64,000 nt of DNA from Allolobophora icterica (GCA_963556255.1 OY744606.1:80510541-80574540); one strand, 5' to 3'; shown: positions 1 through 11,439, numbered from the stretch's first letter. The notes: generated from the sequence alone by a model not told the origin. Numbers and translations: made by a program.

Positions 1-265
1 AGTGGTTAAACTGATCAATCTGAATTGGCAGATAGGCCTACAGCCTGCCACTGCCGTTTTTAGGTGGTGCCAGTCCCAACCGGTATAAATGAGAAGGGCG
101 ACGCTAATCATCTTCGTTGTGACACAGCGTCGTTTAAAAAATAATTACCTACCATCGAAACTCCGCCACTGCCTTATAGTTGGGTGGTGCTAGTCCAAAA
201 CCTGGCTATAAAAGGAGGGTGACGTTGATCATCTTGGTCATGATGCACCATTCGCTAAACAGAAA
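1..265 (-). repeat. Two tandem copies of dispersed motif M3
   Basis: Copies lie at about 30-150 and 160-262. Each has a GGTGGTGC(C/T)AGTCC segment, a short spacer, a variant of the core GGAGGGCGACGCTAATCATC, and a TCGYTAAA-type end. In the first copy GACGCT can pair with AGCGTC 20 nt downstream (6-bp stem). Seen directly; function unknown. Confidence 0.7.
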
Positions 266-485
266 CTGATTCTGCTATATTTCGTTTAACGGGCTTTCAA
301 ACATCTGGATTTCTAACTGCTCTTTTATTTTTCCATATGATTAATTATCAGTACAATAACAATAATAATAATACTATTTTGTTATTACTGTTATTATTTA
401 TACTGTTATTGTCACTACGATTAATTTATAAATACAATAATGCTATTAGTACTATAATAATTATAAATAATCATTTTAAAATCAA
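266..485. other. AT-rich spacer with 35-bp repeat arm
   Basis: AT-rich sequence with short AAT runs. Positions 446-480 are an exact 35-bp match to 710-744, so a direct repeat brackets the Helitron-like element. No coding potential seen. Confidence 0.6.
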
Positions 486-510
486 TCAACTTACATAATA
501 ACCGTTGTAC

Positions 511-545
<35 letters not shown>

Positions 546-709
546 CCGTAAACAAACACTATTGTGACGTCACTATACTGCCGCCTTGGCGACGGTTGTC
601 TTGACGGTTGTCTTGACGACGGGTATAGGCCTATAATATGACGTTATTGTTATCACTGCAATAATAATTGTTTTTTATATACCGTGATTTTTCACGGGTT
701 TACAGCTAG
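486..709 (+). mobile_element. Non-autonomous Helitron-like element, copy 1
   Basis: The 224-bp unit begins TCAACTTACATAATAACCG after an A and ends in CTAG (706-709) before a T. A hairpin, CCGTG-ATTTTT-CACGG, lies 8 nt before the CTAG. TC at the 5' end, hairpin plus CTRR at the 3' end, and insertion between A and T are the hallmarks of Helitrons. The inverted copy at 33576-33780 matches to exactly these ends, which supports the boundaries. It carries an internal (GTCT)n run at about 511-543, reminiscent of microsatellite-bearing Helitron derivatives. No Rep/helicase ORF is present. A 35-bp direct repeat (446-480, 710-744) flanks it, which Helitrons do not normally make. Confidence 0.65.
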
Positions 710-1289
710 TTAGTACTATAATAATTATAAATAATCATTTTAAATAACGCAATAACATTATTATTACTTCCATTATCATTATTTTTGTCATAAATTAATA
801 ATAATAAGATAATTGTAATAATTAAATATCTAATGTGGTAAAAAATCAATTATTATAATCAGTTATCTCTAAACACCTGTTAAATGCTTAAGAATACGCT
901 ATAATATTCATCGCCTGCGCTTATTTTCGACTTTTTTTTTATCTTCACAGAGAAAGATTTCGCTAAACACTAGAAACTGCCAAGTCGTGGTTACTATCTG
1001 CAATGCGACGCGTTAATAAATTTCTTAGCGACATCTTAAGACATCAAAGGCAGTTGACGCCAATAGGAACATTGCTTTGAAAACCTTTGTAGAAGCTTGG
1101 CAGTATACACGGAATTAATTATGGTTCTGTTCAACGCTGAACCTTAATTAACAAAGATGGCTAGCGTCGCCCACCTCCATTTTCAAGGCTTTTGACTGGC
1201 AGTCCATTTTCAAGGCTCGAGACTGGCATCAATGCACAACCCGATTACGGGCAGTGGCGGAGTTATATAGCAGTTTCCACTGTTTAAAG
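710..1289. repeat. Composite-repeat background (M1, M2, M3)
   Basis: AT-rich start, then M1(-) near 868-910, M2(+) near 1020-1060 and M3(+) near 1155-1215. The order and wording resemble 5500-5920 and 19300-19720, so this is another copy of the same larger repeat. No gene seen. Confidence 0.6.
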
Positions 1290-1925
1290 ACAAGTGGTCG
1301 ATATTAAAGGCTGCGGTCCGTCTGATTGGAGGTATTCCTAGGTTTGTGCAATTATATCCAACTTTGTGCGGGAGGAATTGCATTGGCTGCCGATGCACAA
1401 ACGCATTGAGGATACGACTACTGGCGTACACTTGTCCAAAATATTGGGGAGATTTGGTTATTCATACTACACTAATTGCATTTGGTGTACAGTCCATCTC
1501 AATTATTGGGGGAACGTGCCCCGGCTGCCCCCCCCCCAGGAGTATACGCCTATAAGACCCTAATGCTTATGCTTAATTTCCCTGTGGGCTGTGCTCCATC
1601 TGATCTTAGGGAGTGGTGTGTCTCGATCTCATTCATTCCTGGCCGAAAGATTTCTTCGCTCTGCAGCAAAGGGTTGTTCCTTCTACCAGAACATCCACAG
1701 TTCAGCACAGAGGCTTCGCTGTGTTAGGTTCAACTTTCTGAAATAGGTTATCTAGCATCTTACGACATGAGCTTCTTGGTCTTTACCTCTATTTCGTAAG
1801 CGCTTGAAGCCATTCCTGTCGATCCTCGTTTCCTGTCGTTAGGTCAAGGTCGCCTGTGATCAGACTTCGGGATTTGCGCTATATAAGGACGCTGTGGTTA
1901 CAGTTAAAATCTTATGTCTGCCAGG
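1290..1925 (+). pseudogene. Decayed LINE reverse-transcriptase C-terminus (copy A)
   Basis: Translated pieces read RLIGGIPRF, then EELHWLPMHKRI, then after the MITE at 1421-1557 a region ending KRLKPFLSIL. These match the C-terminal end of CR1/L2-type RT ORFs (LHWLP, AVFGPTFWN-type, KRLKT). The frame is broken several times. The 3' end resembles a GCGCTATATAA LINE tail. It is homologous to 21595-21925. Confidence 0.7.
1421..1557. mobile_element. MITE G1, copy 1 (inserted in a LINE remnant)
   Basis: Starts TGGCGTACACTTGTCC and ends with the complement of TATAGGCGTATACTC. The interior has CAAAATATTGGGG and ACGTGCCCCGGCTGCC. Related copies are at 54648-54792 and 62837-63535. It splits the RT remnant. 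Flanks give only a poor 8-bp duplication (6/8), so superfamily is unsure; hAT-like is possible. Confidence 0.55.
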
Positions 1926-2349
1926 ACCTTGACGTTGGCCTTAGTTAACATTACCACAATTGCAGCGAATTTATTAGCGCAGTCGGTTGGTCTTTATTAT
2001 AGCGTCTGAAAGCCCCTTATAAAGGTGTCTAAAGAGAACCATGCGCATTTGAAGACAACAGCGCTTTCTAGGGTTAGTAAATGATACACGGTAACCGTAA
2101 GAGCCATTCAGTGATTAGGTTTTTGGTGGGGATGGTTATTTGGATTACAAGTGTAATTTAAATAGACATTTTTCCACTCGTCACCACTTGTGGGAAAACT
2201 AATTAAAGGCGAACACTACGCTAGTTTGAATGGAGTTGAATTTCATTACGAAAACAAATTTATTTGTAAGCAGAAAACTAAGCGTCAACAGTGGCGGGCA
2301 CACGCACCCACGTCGAGCTCAACTAACGGATTCTAATCCAAACTTTCAT
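1926..2349 (+). repeat. Duplicated background, left of the LINE insertion
   Basis: Includes M1(+) at about 2018-2040, then GATACACGGTAACCGT, CACTTGTGGGAAA and GGCGGGCACACG. The same order occurs at 22060-22400. The two segments are clearly homologous, and the match is interrupted near 2350 by a LINE. Confidence 0.75.
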
Positions 2350-4119
2350 GCAGATTTGGAAACAGTTTGGAAATCCCTTAACACGTTACTCACCCCACCT
2401 CAAGACACCTCCCCGCTCATCTCTCCAGACACGCTCCTTGACTACTTTGAGAATAAAATAGACGTGATTCGCGAATCGACAAAAGATGCACCGATGCCGG
2501 ATTTCTCAGCTCTACCACTTCCTGCTCAATCATTGTGCAAGTTTGATGAAGTCACAACTGCCGAAGTTGAAAAACTTGTAAACGATTCTTCGACAAAGCA
2601 ATGCGAATTGGACTCTGCACCTGTCTGGCTACTCAAATCTCTCTCCACTGTTTTCGCTCCTATCCTTGCCTTCCTCATCAATGTTTCTGTAACTCAGGCG
2701 TCCTTACCCACTAAACATAAACGTGCCATCATTCGACCTCGTGTCAAGAAACCAGGACTCGACCCGACAGACCCGGCCAACTATCGTCCCATCTCAAACT
2801 TGTCGTTCATCTCGAAAATAGTCGAACGTGTGATCCACAAGCAATTATCCGACTACGTTGAATCACATCATCTACTACCGCCCACTCAATCTGGTTTCCG
2901 TCGCCATCACTCCACCGAAACCGCCGTCATCAAAGTCTACAATGATATTGTTCTGGCCCTTGACTCCGGATGTATCACCGCTCTACTACTACTGGATTTC
3001 TCAGCTGCCTTTGACTGTGTGGACCATACTATTCTTCTAAAAATCCTGCAAGTACAGTTTGGTGTTACTGCCTTAGCTATTCAATGGATTGCCTCGTTCC
3101 TTTCCTTGAGATCTCACAGTGTCAAACTCGGTGGGTGCTCATCGAAAATATTTTCTGTCCTCTTCGGCGTCCCACAAGGATCCATTCTCGGACCACTTCT
3201 CTTCATTCTATACACCTCCAACATTGTTAACATTGCATCACAGCACGATCTCATGATCCACTTATATGCTGACGACACCCAGCTCTACATAAAGCTGTCT
3301 GGAAAGAACATTGGTAACATCAAAATTAAAATTGCGGCATGCGTCCGTGATATCCAATCCTGGTGTGCATCGATGCGCCTGAAGTTAAATGCCACCAAAA
3401 CAGAACTCATCTGGTTCGATCGTCGAAACAGTTCGGATGACGATAAACAAATGAAAACCATTAAGCTCGACTCAAACTGTTCCATTCCACCCTCCGATGT
3501 GGTCCGCGACCTTGGCGTAATGCTAGATTACAATCTTAACATGACTCATCACATTTCCTCCATTGCCAGAGCATGCCACTTCCACCTTCGCCGAATTCGA
3601 CAAGTGAAACGCTGCCTAAATGAAACCTGCCTCCGTATCCTTGTTCAAGCCCTCGTCATCTCTCGCCTCGACTACTGCAACTCTGTCCTATCCGATCTTC
3701 CTTCATCGACACTACAACCTCTGTCATCTGTTCTTCACACGGCTGCTCGTCTAGTAAAAGGTCTCGGTCCTAGAGATCACATCACGCCATGCATGCAACA
3801 ACTACACTGGCTTCCTATCCGTGCCCGTATTGCCTTCAAAGTCTGCCTCCTCATGTACCATATCAACTCTGGAACCTCTCCCTTGTACATGACATCCATG
3901 GTCACGCCATGTTCTGCTTCCAATTCCAGAGGACTCCGATCGGCCACGCGAGGGGATTTTACTGTACTTCGCACAAACCGGAAGTTTGGTAATCGTGCCT
4001 TCTCGGTCTCAGGACCTACAGAATGGAACAGTCTTCCAACTACAGTCCGTCAATGTGCATCTGTAGCACAATTCAAATCTAAATTAAAAACTCACCTATT
4101 CACATTGTACTATGACTAG
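2230..4119 (+). CDS. Reverse transcriptase of a CR1/L2-like LINE (chimeric N-terminus)
   Basis: Open frame of 629 codons. The RT domain spans roughly residues 130-430: NYRPIS at 184-189, LDFSAAFDCVDH at 255-266, GVPQGSILGPLLF at 313-325, and the catalytic YADD at 346-349. The C-terminal end has SGPTEWNSLP and KSKLKTHLF, typical of CR1/L2/Rex1 families. In the family the enzyme reverse-transcribes its own RNA at a nicked target. The endonuclease that should precede it is absent. The first 40 codons (before about 2350) lie in flanking repeat DNA that also occurs at 22300-22400, so the ATG at 2230 is a chance extension and not the element's own start. There are no stops or frameshifts in the LINE part, so the insertion is fairly young, but it cannot be autonomous. 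Confidence 0.8.
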   Translation: MELNFITKTNLFVSRKLSVNSGGHTHPRRAQLTDSNPNFHADLETVWKSLNTLLTPPQDTSPLISPDTLLDYFENKIDVIRESTKDAPMPDFSALPLPAQSLCKFDEVTTAEVEKLVNDSSTKQCELDSAPVWLLKSLSTVFAPILAFLINVSVTQASLPTKHKRAIIRPRVKKPGLDPTDPANYRPISNLSFISKIVERVIHKQLSDYVESHHLLPPTQSGFRRHHSTETAVIKVYNDIVLALDSGCITALLLLDFSAAFDCVDHTILLKILQVQFGVTALAIQWIASFLSLRSHSVKLGGCSSKIFSVLFGVPQGSILGPLLFILYTSNIVNIASQHDLMIHLYADDTQLYIKLSGKNIGNIKIKIAACVRDIQSWCASMRLKLNATKTELIWFDRRNSSDDDKQMKTIKLDSNCSIPPSDVVRDLGVMLDYNLNMTHHISSIARACHFHLRRIRQVKRCLNETCLRILVQALVISRLDYCNSVLSDLPSSTLQPLSSVLHTAARLVKGLGPRDHITPCMQQLHWLPIRARIAFKVCLLMYHINSGTSPLYMTSMVTPCSASNSRGLRSATRGDFTVLRTNRKFGNRAFSVSGPTEWNSLPTTVRQCASVAQFKSKLKTHLFTLYYD

Positions 4120-4199
4120 AAGTGTAGCGCAACGCGCTTCTGTGCAAGACTTGTCTTGTTGAAGCGCGCTATAAATTTTTAGTTGTATTGTATTGTACA
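2350..4199 (+). mobile_element. 5'-truncated CR1/L2-like LINE
   Basis: The left edge is set where homology to 22400-22430 stops; the right edge is where it resumes (GATGATTTGCTCATTTAC at 4207, also at 22438). The unit encodes the linker and RT but lacks the endonuclease, so it is 5'-truncated, as is usual for LINEs. The 3' end is a GCGCTATAAATTTTTAG tail with two to three TTGTA pentamers (about 4176-4197). At most a 5-bp CAGAT duplication is visible. Confidence 0.85.
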
Positions 4200-4959
4200 G
4201 ATCAAGATGATTTGCTCATTTACGCTAACGAAGTTATCGCCTCTGATTAATATGTTATAAGAACTTCTCATTACTATTACAATTGTAGTGACAAATCTTT
4301 ATACCGCCAACAAAAATCTAATTAATCATATACCCGTAAGAGTTACTGTATGTCACTTATTACTAGTGGTTAACTATATTCGTCAAGCGGACATTTTCTC
4401 CTTAGACACCTTTATTACTATTTAAATCTGCGCTATAATAATGTTAAGTATATGACGTCAATCTATTCATTTACAACATATCAAAGCTGTACACCAACCA
4501 TAATGTTCGTTAGCGCAAAGAAAATGATTTCGTTAACGATAATTATAACTGTGACTAAAAATTATACTAAATATAACTGTAACTATAACTAAAATAAAAA
4601 TAAAACATTAACTTTAGCTGTAACTGTAACTAGAATAAAATCTGAAGGAGAATCACACTGGTGTGGCTGGAGCAGAGTTCGAGATAAGACTTTACTGTGC
4701 AGGTTAGTCATTGGTTTTAAGTACTGTTGTTAGTTAGTTTTAACGAATAACGAAATGAGTTGGAAATAAAGTGTTATAAGACATTTCGTTATGGTCAATA
4801 TCAACTCCATGGCAGCTATAGCATATCGTGAACACTTTAACGCCGAACCATAGAGTTAATTCGGCATTGGTGTACCAAGTTTTGGATCACATAGTAGACC
4901 TATCTGTTAATGCATTAACGCATTATTTTGGTCCTTATTATACCATCAATAGACCACGT
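4200..4959. repeat. Duplicated background, right of the LINE insertion
   Basis: 4207-4470 matches 22438-22490 plus 22755-22940 (M1(-) at 4408-4440). AT-rich (TAACTATAACTAAAAT-like) repeats lie at 4540-4640. 4740-4830 (GAGTTGGAAATAAAG) recurs at 7990-8060 and weakly at 23240-23290. No gene. Confidence 0.65.
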
Positions 4960-5560
<601 letters not shown>

Positions 5561-6960
5561 ACCTCTAAAATGGTTTAGACAGTGGCTATAATAATCTTCC
5601 CCTGGGCAGCTTTGGTACATTATAAAACCACCCCAAAATAAGACGATGTTAAACTACCTTTAATTTTCACGGATACTATACAAAATATGTCACTAAAAAT
5701 TCAGCGATATCTTATGGCATCAAAGGCAATTGACGTCAATAGGAAAATTGGTTCGAAAACCCATCTAGAAGCTTAGAGCTCTAGAAGCAGTTAAACGGAA
5801 ATAATTATGGTTAAGTAGGTTTGGTTTAACAACGCTGTGTCTTCACATTGATTAAAAGTGTCGCCCTCCTCATTTTTTCAGGCTTTGAACCGTCAGTACC
5901 CGAGTACGGCGGTCGAGGAGTTAATAGTAGTTTCCAGTGTTTAACAACATCTTATGGCTGTCAGGTACGTTGACGTCGGCCTTAACCTATTTGAGGGCAA
6001 TGGTGATTGTAATGTGAATGCCGAACGATAGTTTGTCAGTCCCAAGGTTTAACGTCAACGTATAACCTCAAAGGCCGTTGGCGGCAAATTGGAAATATAC
6101 TTGGTGTGTTAACATTTTCTTTATCTTTGAGAATGTTCTTTTGTTAATTTGAGCATCTAGGAGAAGTTTTATTCATATTTAGGCGCTTATTGGCTGTTAT
6201 TATAGCGTATGTGTAAACCGTTATAAGGGTGTCTAAGAAGTAACCGGTTCACATGACGACATTAACTTTATTAATACTATTATTACTATTGTTGTTGTTT
6301 TGTTGTTGTTGTTCTGATTGTTGTTATTGCTGTTGTTATCCGAGGCGGACAAGATCCCAACGGAGAATTTTATAAATTGTTGTTATTAATTTATACGAAT
6401 TGTATCACATTTCAAATACAGTCGAAGCTTTAATTAGATCAAAACTCAAATCATTATGAATTTTACTCGCGGTAATCAGCGATTCAGCGATTAGTTACCA
6501 ACTGTCTGTGTCATAACCAAGATGATTAGTGTCGCCCTCTCCTTTTTCCAATATATGGACTGGCAACATCAGAATTAACAGTAGCGCGGAGTTGCATCAA
6601 CTGAGTTAGTTAGGCACTTGTTGTTTAACGTCACCGTGTAATAACTAAAGGTGATTGGCGTAGCCCTCCACCTTTATCCAGTCTTTGGACAGGCACCACC
6701 CAAAGGCAACCATGGGAGTCTGTACCTACCGTTATGATTCAGAATTTAAATACATCTTGTGGCAATAAAGGCCGTTGACTTCCATAGGAAGATTTTTCAC
6801 CATTTTTATGGGATACAACATTAAGGAGGAAATTTGAATCAATTAACGTCGCTGTAATATATACTTATATATAGAGTCGGTTGAGACCTATATAGAGGTA
6901 TCCACAGGAAAACGCATTATTAGCCATTTAGGCCTACATGCCTCGATGGATGAATCCAGT
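5561..6960. repeat. Composite-repeat array without genes
   Basis: M2(+) near 5700, 5945, 6050 and 6760; M3(+) near 5850, 6520 and 6650; M1(+) near 6215 and 6885. A (TTG)n-rich stretch lies at 6290-6345. All open frames are short. The 5441-5780 part is homologous to 19260-19600. Confidence 0.65.
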
Positions 6961-7805
6961 TTGTATTGTATTGTATTGCATTTTCCTTTATTACTTCAGA
7001 ATGACAAGACCGCGTTACAGAGAGCACAACTAAGAAACAATGAATAAGCTAGTAATGGTTTGGATTTAAAGCAACATAAGAGCCGGGTGATAAAATTTGT
7101 CATCTTTCTCAGGAGGACAAAGGTCTAGATCGTAAATTATAAGGTTTGCATAAAGCGGAGGAAGGAGTTGATGTAGCGCATGGACTGAATTCGTAGTAAT
7201 GGCTTGAAAAAGTTTAATCTGAATCTTCCTCAGTTGGTCGCTGAATTCAATGAATTGGGGCAAATCGCTATCGATGTAACCGAACCTCTTTAGACTTAGA
7301 AGGAATCTCTCTATTTTATCTCGATCATTTGCAGAGGCAAATCCCACCATGCAGAGCGGCATAGAGGAGTTTGACAATCAAAGTGCTCTTGCGACCTCAC
7401 GTAGAGATGATTGTGGAACATCAAGATTGTAAGCGCTTCTATAAAGCTTGAGCATGTCCGAATAAGTCCTGCTATAATACGAAGAGGCTTTGAGGTCGCT
7501 TGTTACGTTGACGCCAAGTATGATCATGGAGCAGACTTGAGTGACATCAGGTAATGGTGGATAATGGTCACCCGAGCCCGAGCGACGGGTAAAAATCATT
7601 TCCTTCGATCTTTCACGGTTGAACGGGAGATTACGGAGAACAGCCCACTGAGCGACATGATCAAGTTTTTGCTGGGTGGTGTGACCCATTGAAGCTGTGA
7701 TGACAAGGTAAGTGTCATCTGCATATACTAGCATAATTCTGATCGTGTTAGCCGGATGAAGGTCGGATGCGTTGATGGCAAAGGTGACGTTTCCGAACCC
7801 GGAAC
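6961..7805 (-). pseudogene. LINE reverse-transcriptase fragment with in-frame stop
   Basis: Reading from 7805 down: INASDLHPANTIRIM, then VYADDTYLV (YADD catalytic box), then LGVNVTSDLKAS and MVGFASANDRDKIERFL. A TGA at 7380-7378 interrupts the frame between REVARAL and MSNSSMPLC. The order is that of the RT thumb/C-terminal region of a non-LTR retrotransposon different from the CR1/L2-like copies. The 3' end is an (ATACA)n tail (about 6961-6985 on the plus strand). 5'-truncated and dead. Confidence 0.75.
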
Positions 7806-8311
7806 CTTAGATAACGATAGTATTGATCGAAACCATATAGAGGAGAGAATACCAGCAAATCGTGTGAAGTGTGATCCTTTGTCTAAGAAATCTACCAGCA
7901 AGGTGTAGATGCTGTGTTGAAGGCTGAGATGGGACAGTTTTTCGGTGAGTGTGTTGTGAGTGTGTTGTGAGTTGGTATTCACGAATAACGGAATGAGTTG
8001 GAAATAAAGCGTTATAAAACATTGCTGTAAGGTCGATGTTAACAGCATGGAAGCCAGAGTAGGTCGTTATAAGCCATCAAAAACGAACAAAACACCCGGC
8101 AGAAAAGAAACACTACATGTAATTCAGACACGCACAATCATCAGCATTAAATTCTACATATGAGAGACATTATCGAATTATTATTATTATTATTCCAAAA
8201 GTTTAACGACATCTTATGGCTACATAGGCCGTTGACGTCTTTACAGTTTTTTTTATATATTTCAGTTCATGTTCGTATAACTTTCATTTATCAGTTTCTT
8301 TCTTTCTGTTT

Positions 8312-8343
<32 letters not shown>

Positions 8344-8429
8344 TTGATTGTCTCATCGTTTGTTTCCTTGTTTGGCTCTTTATTTTAAAGAATTTCACAT
8401 TTATTTACATTATCATAAGAACCGCATAA
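7806..8429. other. Background spacer with (CTTT)n
   Basis: 7980-8070 repeats 4730-4830. M2(+) lies at 8205-8245, and 8172-8245 is closely matched by 11301-11370. A (CTTT)n run is at about 8300-8344. 8240-8300 resembles 34430-34460. No gene. Confidence 0.55.
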
Positions 8430-11302
8430 CAAATTTACAAACAATGTTCAATATAAACATTAATAGTTAATATTTATACAGATTGCTTCAATATTCAATA
8501 TTAACTTGACATAGAAAGTACTTAGTTCTTATTTAGAGGCTTCAATAATAATATCAATATTATTCAATGTCATTTCTAAATTTCAAAATCAGTTGAAATG
8601 TTTGATCCCATACATTGATTTACACACACAGGCACGCAAGCACACCAATTTAGCAGTATTGTCCAAGGACCAATAATATTATAAACATTACTAGTCATCG
8701 ATTATATCCAATTAAAAAAAAGCACACACACATTAGGTTATGAATTCCATACATTTTAAAACATTACAAATCACCCATTTATATGTAACAAGCAATTATC
8801 AGTGTCCAGAAAAAAAAATGTTATATGGTTAGATAACACAACGAAGAAAATAGTTTCTTCGATTATTTCAAATTAGTGAATTACTTAGAAATTAACAGAT
8901 GATTAGTGATAAGCACATAAGAATCTGTCAATTAATTTCTTTTTATATAAACATTATGGTAACAAAATTTATAACTATTTACATTATTTTATCGGATAAC
9001 ATCCAACTCAAATGGCAGAACTCCAATATACATGTTGACAGTATTTTCAGATATAATTTACACTATTTATTTCTGATATTTACATAATCTTTCCACTAGT
9101 TATAGTCATAAGTAAACTATATACTTCAAGATAAATATCTCGAACTGTCAATATATTTTTAACAGTGTATTCCACTTTTTTCTTTGCACATTTCTGAACT
9201 AGCATTTGTGATATTTCATGTTTTTTACAAGCAGTTAGTATATGATGAATTGTTTCAGGTACCTGGCATTCAAAACATAAGTCCGTTGGGCTTTTACCTA
9301 TAGATTTCAGCCAGGTATTAGTTAGAATATGTCCCATTCTAAGTCTGGTAATTTGAACTTCTCGTTTTCTAAGATAGTCTGTAAATTTTATATCTGTAGA
9401 TACCTGGGGTTGAATATTTTTATAGAATCTTCCATTTGTTTTAAGGTTGTATTCAATTTGCCATTTATTAATTACATAATTCCTTATTAAAGAATAGATT
9501 TCCTTAAACTCTAAATAATTTGTTGAATTAATCTCAGATATTTCCAGTCCCTTCTTTGCCAGCATATCTGCCATTTCATTTCCAGATAAACCAATATGGC
9601 TTGGTATCCATGCTACTATGATATTGCTATGTTTTATCTTATTAAAATTATCTAAAAATTCAAGAAAAAGATTAGGCCTTGAACTAGACCCATTCTCTTT
9701 TATAGAAGTGGCTACACTTAATGAGTCAGTAAATATGATATATTTATTTGTATTTTCATTTTCATTTATAATAATCCATTTAATTGCTTCAATTATGGCT
9801 GTTAATTCAGCTGAATAAATCGATGAATCATTTACAATTCTATAGATATTATGAAACTGTATAGAAGGTATATAGAAGGCTGCTGAAACTATACTTTCAA
9901 GTTTAGATCCATCCGTATAAATGGGTGTGTAATCAAGATATCTATTAATTAATTCTAATGACAAGGATGACATAAAATTAGGGGAGTCTGTCTTTTTGTT
10001 GATATATTTTTTCAAGGACAGGTCAACTTTAATGGTTTTATTAAGCCAGGGGGCTGTTGACTGGTAAGATGGTGATTTAAATGGCTGAGAGATCAAGGAG
10101 AAAAAATGTTCAGTTCTTTTAAAAATGGAATTTTGTTTAACAGAAGATGCATAATAATAATTTGTCCAGTGGTCTCGCATAGCTTCCGCCGCAGGATGAT
10201 CTTTTGAACTGAGAATTTTAGATCCTATTTTAAGCGAATTGTTCAAACGACGTAGGTGGAGTGGAATTTCACCACATTCATTTTGAAGAGCCATGATTGG
10301 GGTGCCTTTAGCTGAGCCACAAGCTAATCTCAAAGCCTCAGATTGGATATTTTGCAACTTTTTTAACTGGCTGGAACTAGCTGTGGTATATGCTACATCC
10401 CCATAATCAAGAACTGATCTAATTATAGCTTTATAAATGCATAGGAGGGCTCGTTTGGATGCCCCCCATCTATACCCAGATACAGCTCTCATTATATTCA
10501 TTCGTTTTTTACATTTGGTAACAATGTATTCTATATGGTGCTTCCAATTTAATTTAGAGTCAAAAATAACTCCCAGAAATTTGGCAGTTTTTTCTATTTT
10601 AATTTCTTTTTTATTAAGGAAAATCTGTAATTTGTGTATTTTTCTTGTTTTTGTAAATAATACTCCAGTGGTTTTATTTAAAGAGATTTTAAAACCATTT
10701 TCATCACACCAGTCATTAATTTTATTAATAGCTTTTTGGATTTTACCTTGTAGTGATTTTATGTTCCGACCAGCACAGAAAATGGCACTATCATCAGCAA
10801 ATAATGACAGTTCGACATTCTCCAAACCAGGATCCAGATTATTTATCATTATTAAGAATAATAATGGGGAAATAATGGAGCCCTGTGGAGTTCCGTTCTC
10901 TTGTGAGAATTTTTCAGATAATTCTACTCCTACTTTAACTTTAAAGGTTCGATTAGTTAAGAATTTAGAAATCCAGTTGAAAACATTTCCTACTATTCCA
11001 ATATTTTGTAATATTGTAAGAGTTGGGACATGAAGCATATCATATGCTCTTTCAAAATCAATAAAGATTGCCAAGACATGTTGTTTATTGCTTATTTTTT
11101 TATGAATATAATCTTGAAGCCTAAGAATTTGGTCTATAGTGCTTTTATGTTTTCTAAATCCTGTTTGATATGGAGATAGAAGTTTATTGGTTTCCAAAAA
11201 CCACTGTAATCTATTTGTTATCATCTTTTCCATTATTTTACACAGGGTTGGTGTAAGAGAAATTGGTCTATAAGATTCAGGAGCCATAGGATCTTTATTA
11301 TT
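8430..11302 (-). mobile_element. 5'-truncated I-type LINE (RT plus RNase H)
   Basis: Contains one intact frame (9080-11287) and an AT-rich 3' region of about 650 bp (8430-9079). Homology to the neighbouring full element begins at codons for NKDPM (about 11302), in the middle of the RT, so endonuclease and ORF1 are missing. The 3' boundary is approximate. Confidence 0.75.
9080..11287 (-). CDS. Reverse transcriptase / RNase H, N-terminally truncated ORF2
   Basis: 735 codons without a stop. RT: SYRPISL at 5-11, IDFERAYD at 76-83, GTPQGSIISPLLF at 132-144, catalytic FADD at 163-166. RNase H at about 450-580, with the acidic set D459 (YTDGS), E494 (SAELTAI), D521 (TDSLS) and D574 (EMAD), plus H564 in IPSH. 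A C-terminal CX2CX7HX4C finger uses C681, C684, H692 and C697. RNase H after RT is characteristic of the I group (I, Nimb and relatives). It is clearly related to the ORF2 next door (roughly two thirds identical by eye over the shared RT start), so this is a sister subfamily and not a duplicate. The frame is intact although the 5' half is missing, which implies a recent insertion. Confidence 0.88.
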   Translation of the reverse strand: MAPESYRPISLTPTLCKIMEKMITNRLQWFLETNKLLSPYQTGFRKHKSTIDQILRLQDYIHKKISNKQHVLAIFIDFERAYDMLHVPTLTILQNIGIVGNVFNWISKFLTNRTFKVKVGVELSEKFSQENGTPQGSIISPLLFLIMINNLDPGLENVELSLFADDSAIFCAGRNIKSLQGKIQKAINKINDWCDENGFKISLNKTTGVLFTKTRKIHKLQIFLNKKEIKIEKTAKFLGVIFDSKLNWKHHIEYIVTKCKKRMNIMRAVSGYRWGASKRALLCIYKAIIRSVLDYGDVAYTTASSSQLKKLQNIQSEALRLACGSAKGTPIMALQNECGEIPLHLRRLNNSLKIGSKILSSKDHPAAEAMRDHWTNYYYASSVKQNSIFKRTEHFFSLISQPFKSPSYQSTAPWLNKTIKVDLSLKKYINKKTDSPNFMSSLSLELINRYLDYTPIYTDGSKLESIVSAAFYIPSIQFHNIYRIVNDSSIYSAELTAIIEAIKWIIINENENTNKYIIFTDSLSVATSIKENGSSSRPNLFLEFLDNFNKIKHSNIIVAWIPSHIGLSGNEMADMLAKKGLEISEINSTNYLEFKEIYSLIRNYVINKWQIEYNLKTNGRFYKNIQPQVSTDIKFTDYLRKREVQITRLRMGHILTNTWLKSIGKSPTDLCFECQVPETIHHILTACKKHEISQMLVQKCAKKKVEYTVKNILTVRDIYLEVYSLLMTITSGKIM

Positions 11303-11439
11303 ATCGAATTATTATTATTATTCCACAGTTTAACGTCGTCCTATGACATCAAAGGCCGTCGACGACAATTCAGATCATACACAGTACAGTAAAATGAAGT
11401 TATAACATCTGTAAGACACCATTTAAAGGTGTCAGAATT
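11303..11439 (+). repeat. Background strip between two LINEs (M2, M1)
   Basis: TTATCGAATTATTATTATT then M2(+) at 11325-11365, then an M1-like ATTTAAAGGTGTC at about 11418-11430 forming a small palindrome, GACACC-ATTTAAA-GGTGTC. Where background ends and the next LINE begins is uncertain. Confidence 0.5.

Noticed and set aside
2230..2349. First 40 codons of the RT frame as a genuine N-terminus
   Set aside because: This DNA also occurs at 22300-22400 without the LINE, so it is flanking repeat read in frame by chance.
6200..6260. M1 as a promoter (TATAA-like text nearby)
   Set aside because: TATAGC and TATAA strings accompany most M1 copies, but no gene follows any of them, so a promoter role is unsupported.
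7728..8048. 106-codon minus frame upstream of the RT fragment
   Set aside because: It is in a different frame from the RT text and mostly covers background repeated at 4740-4830.
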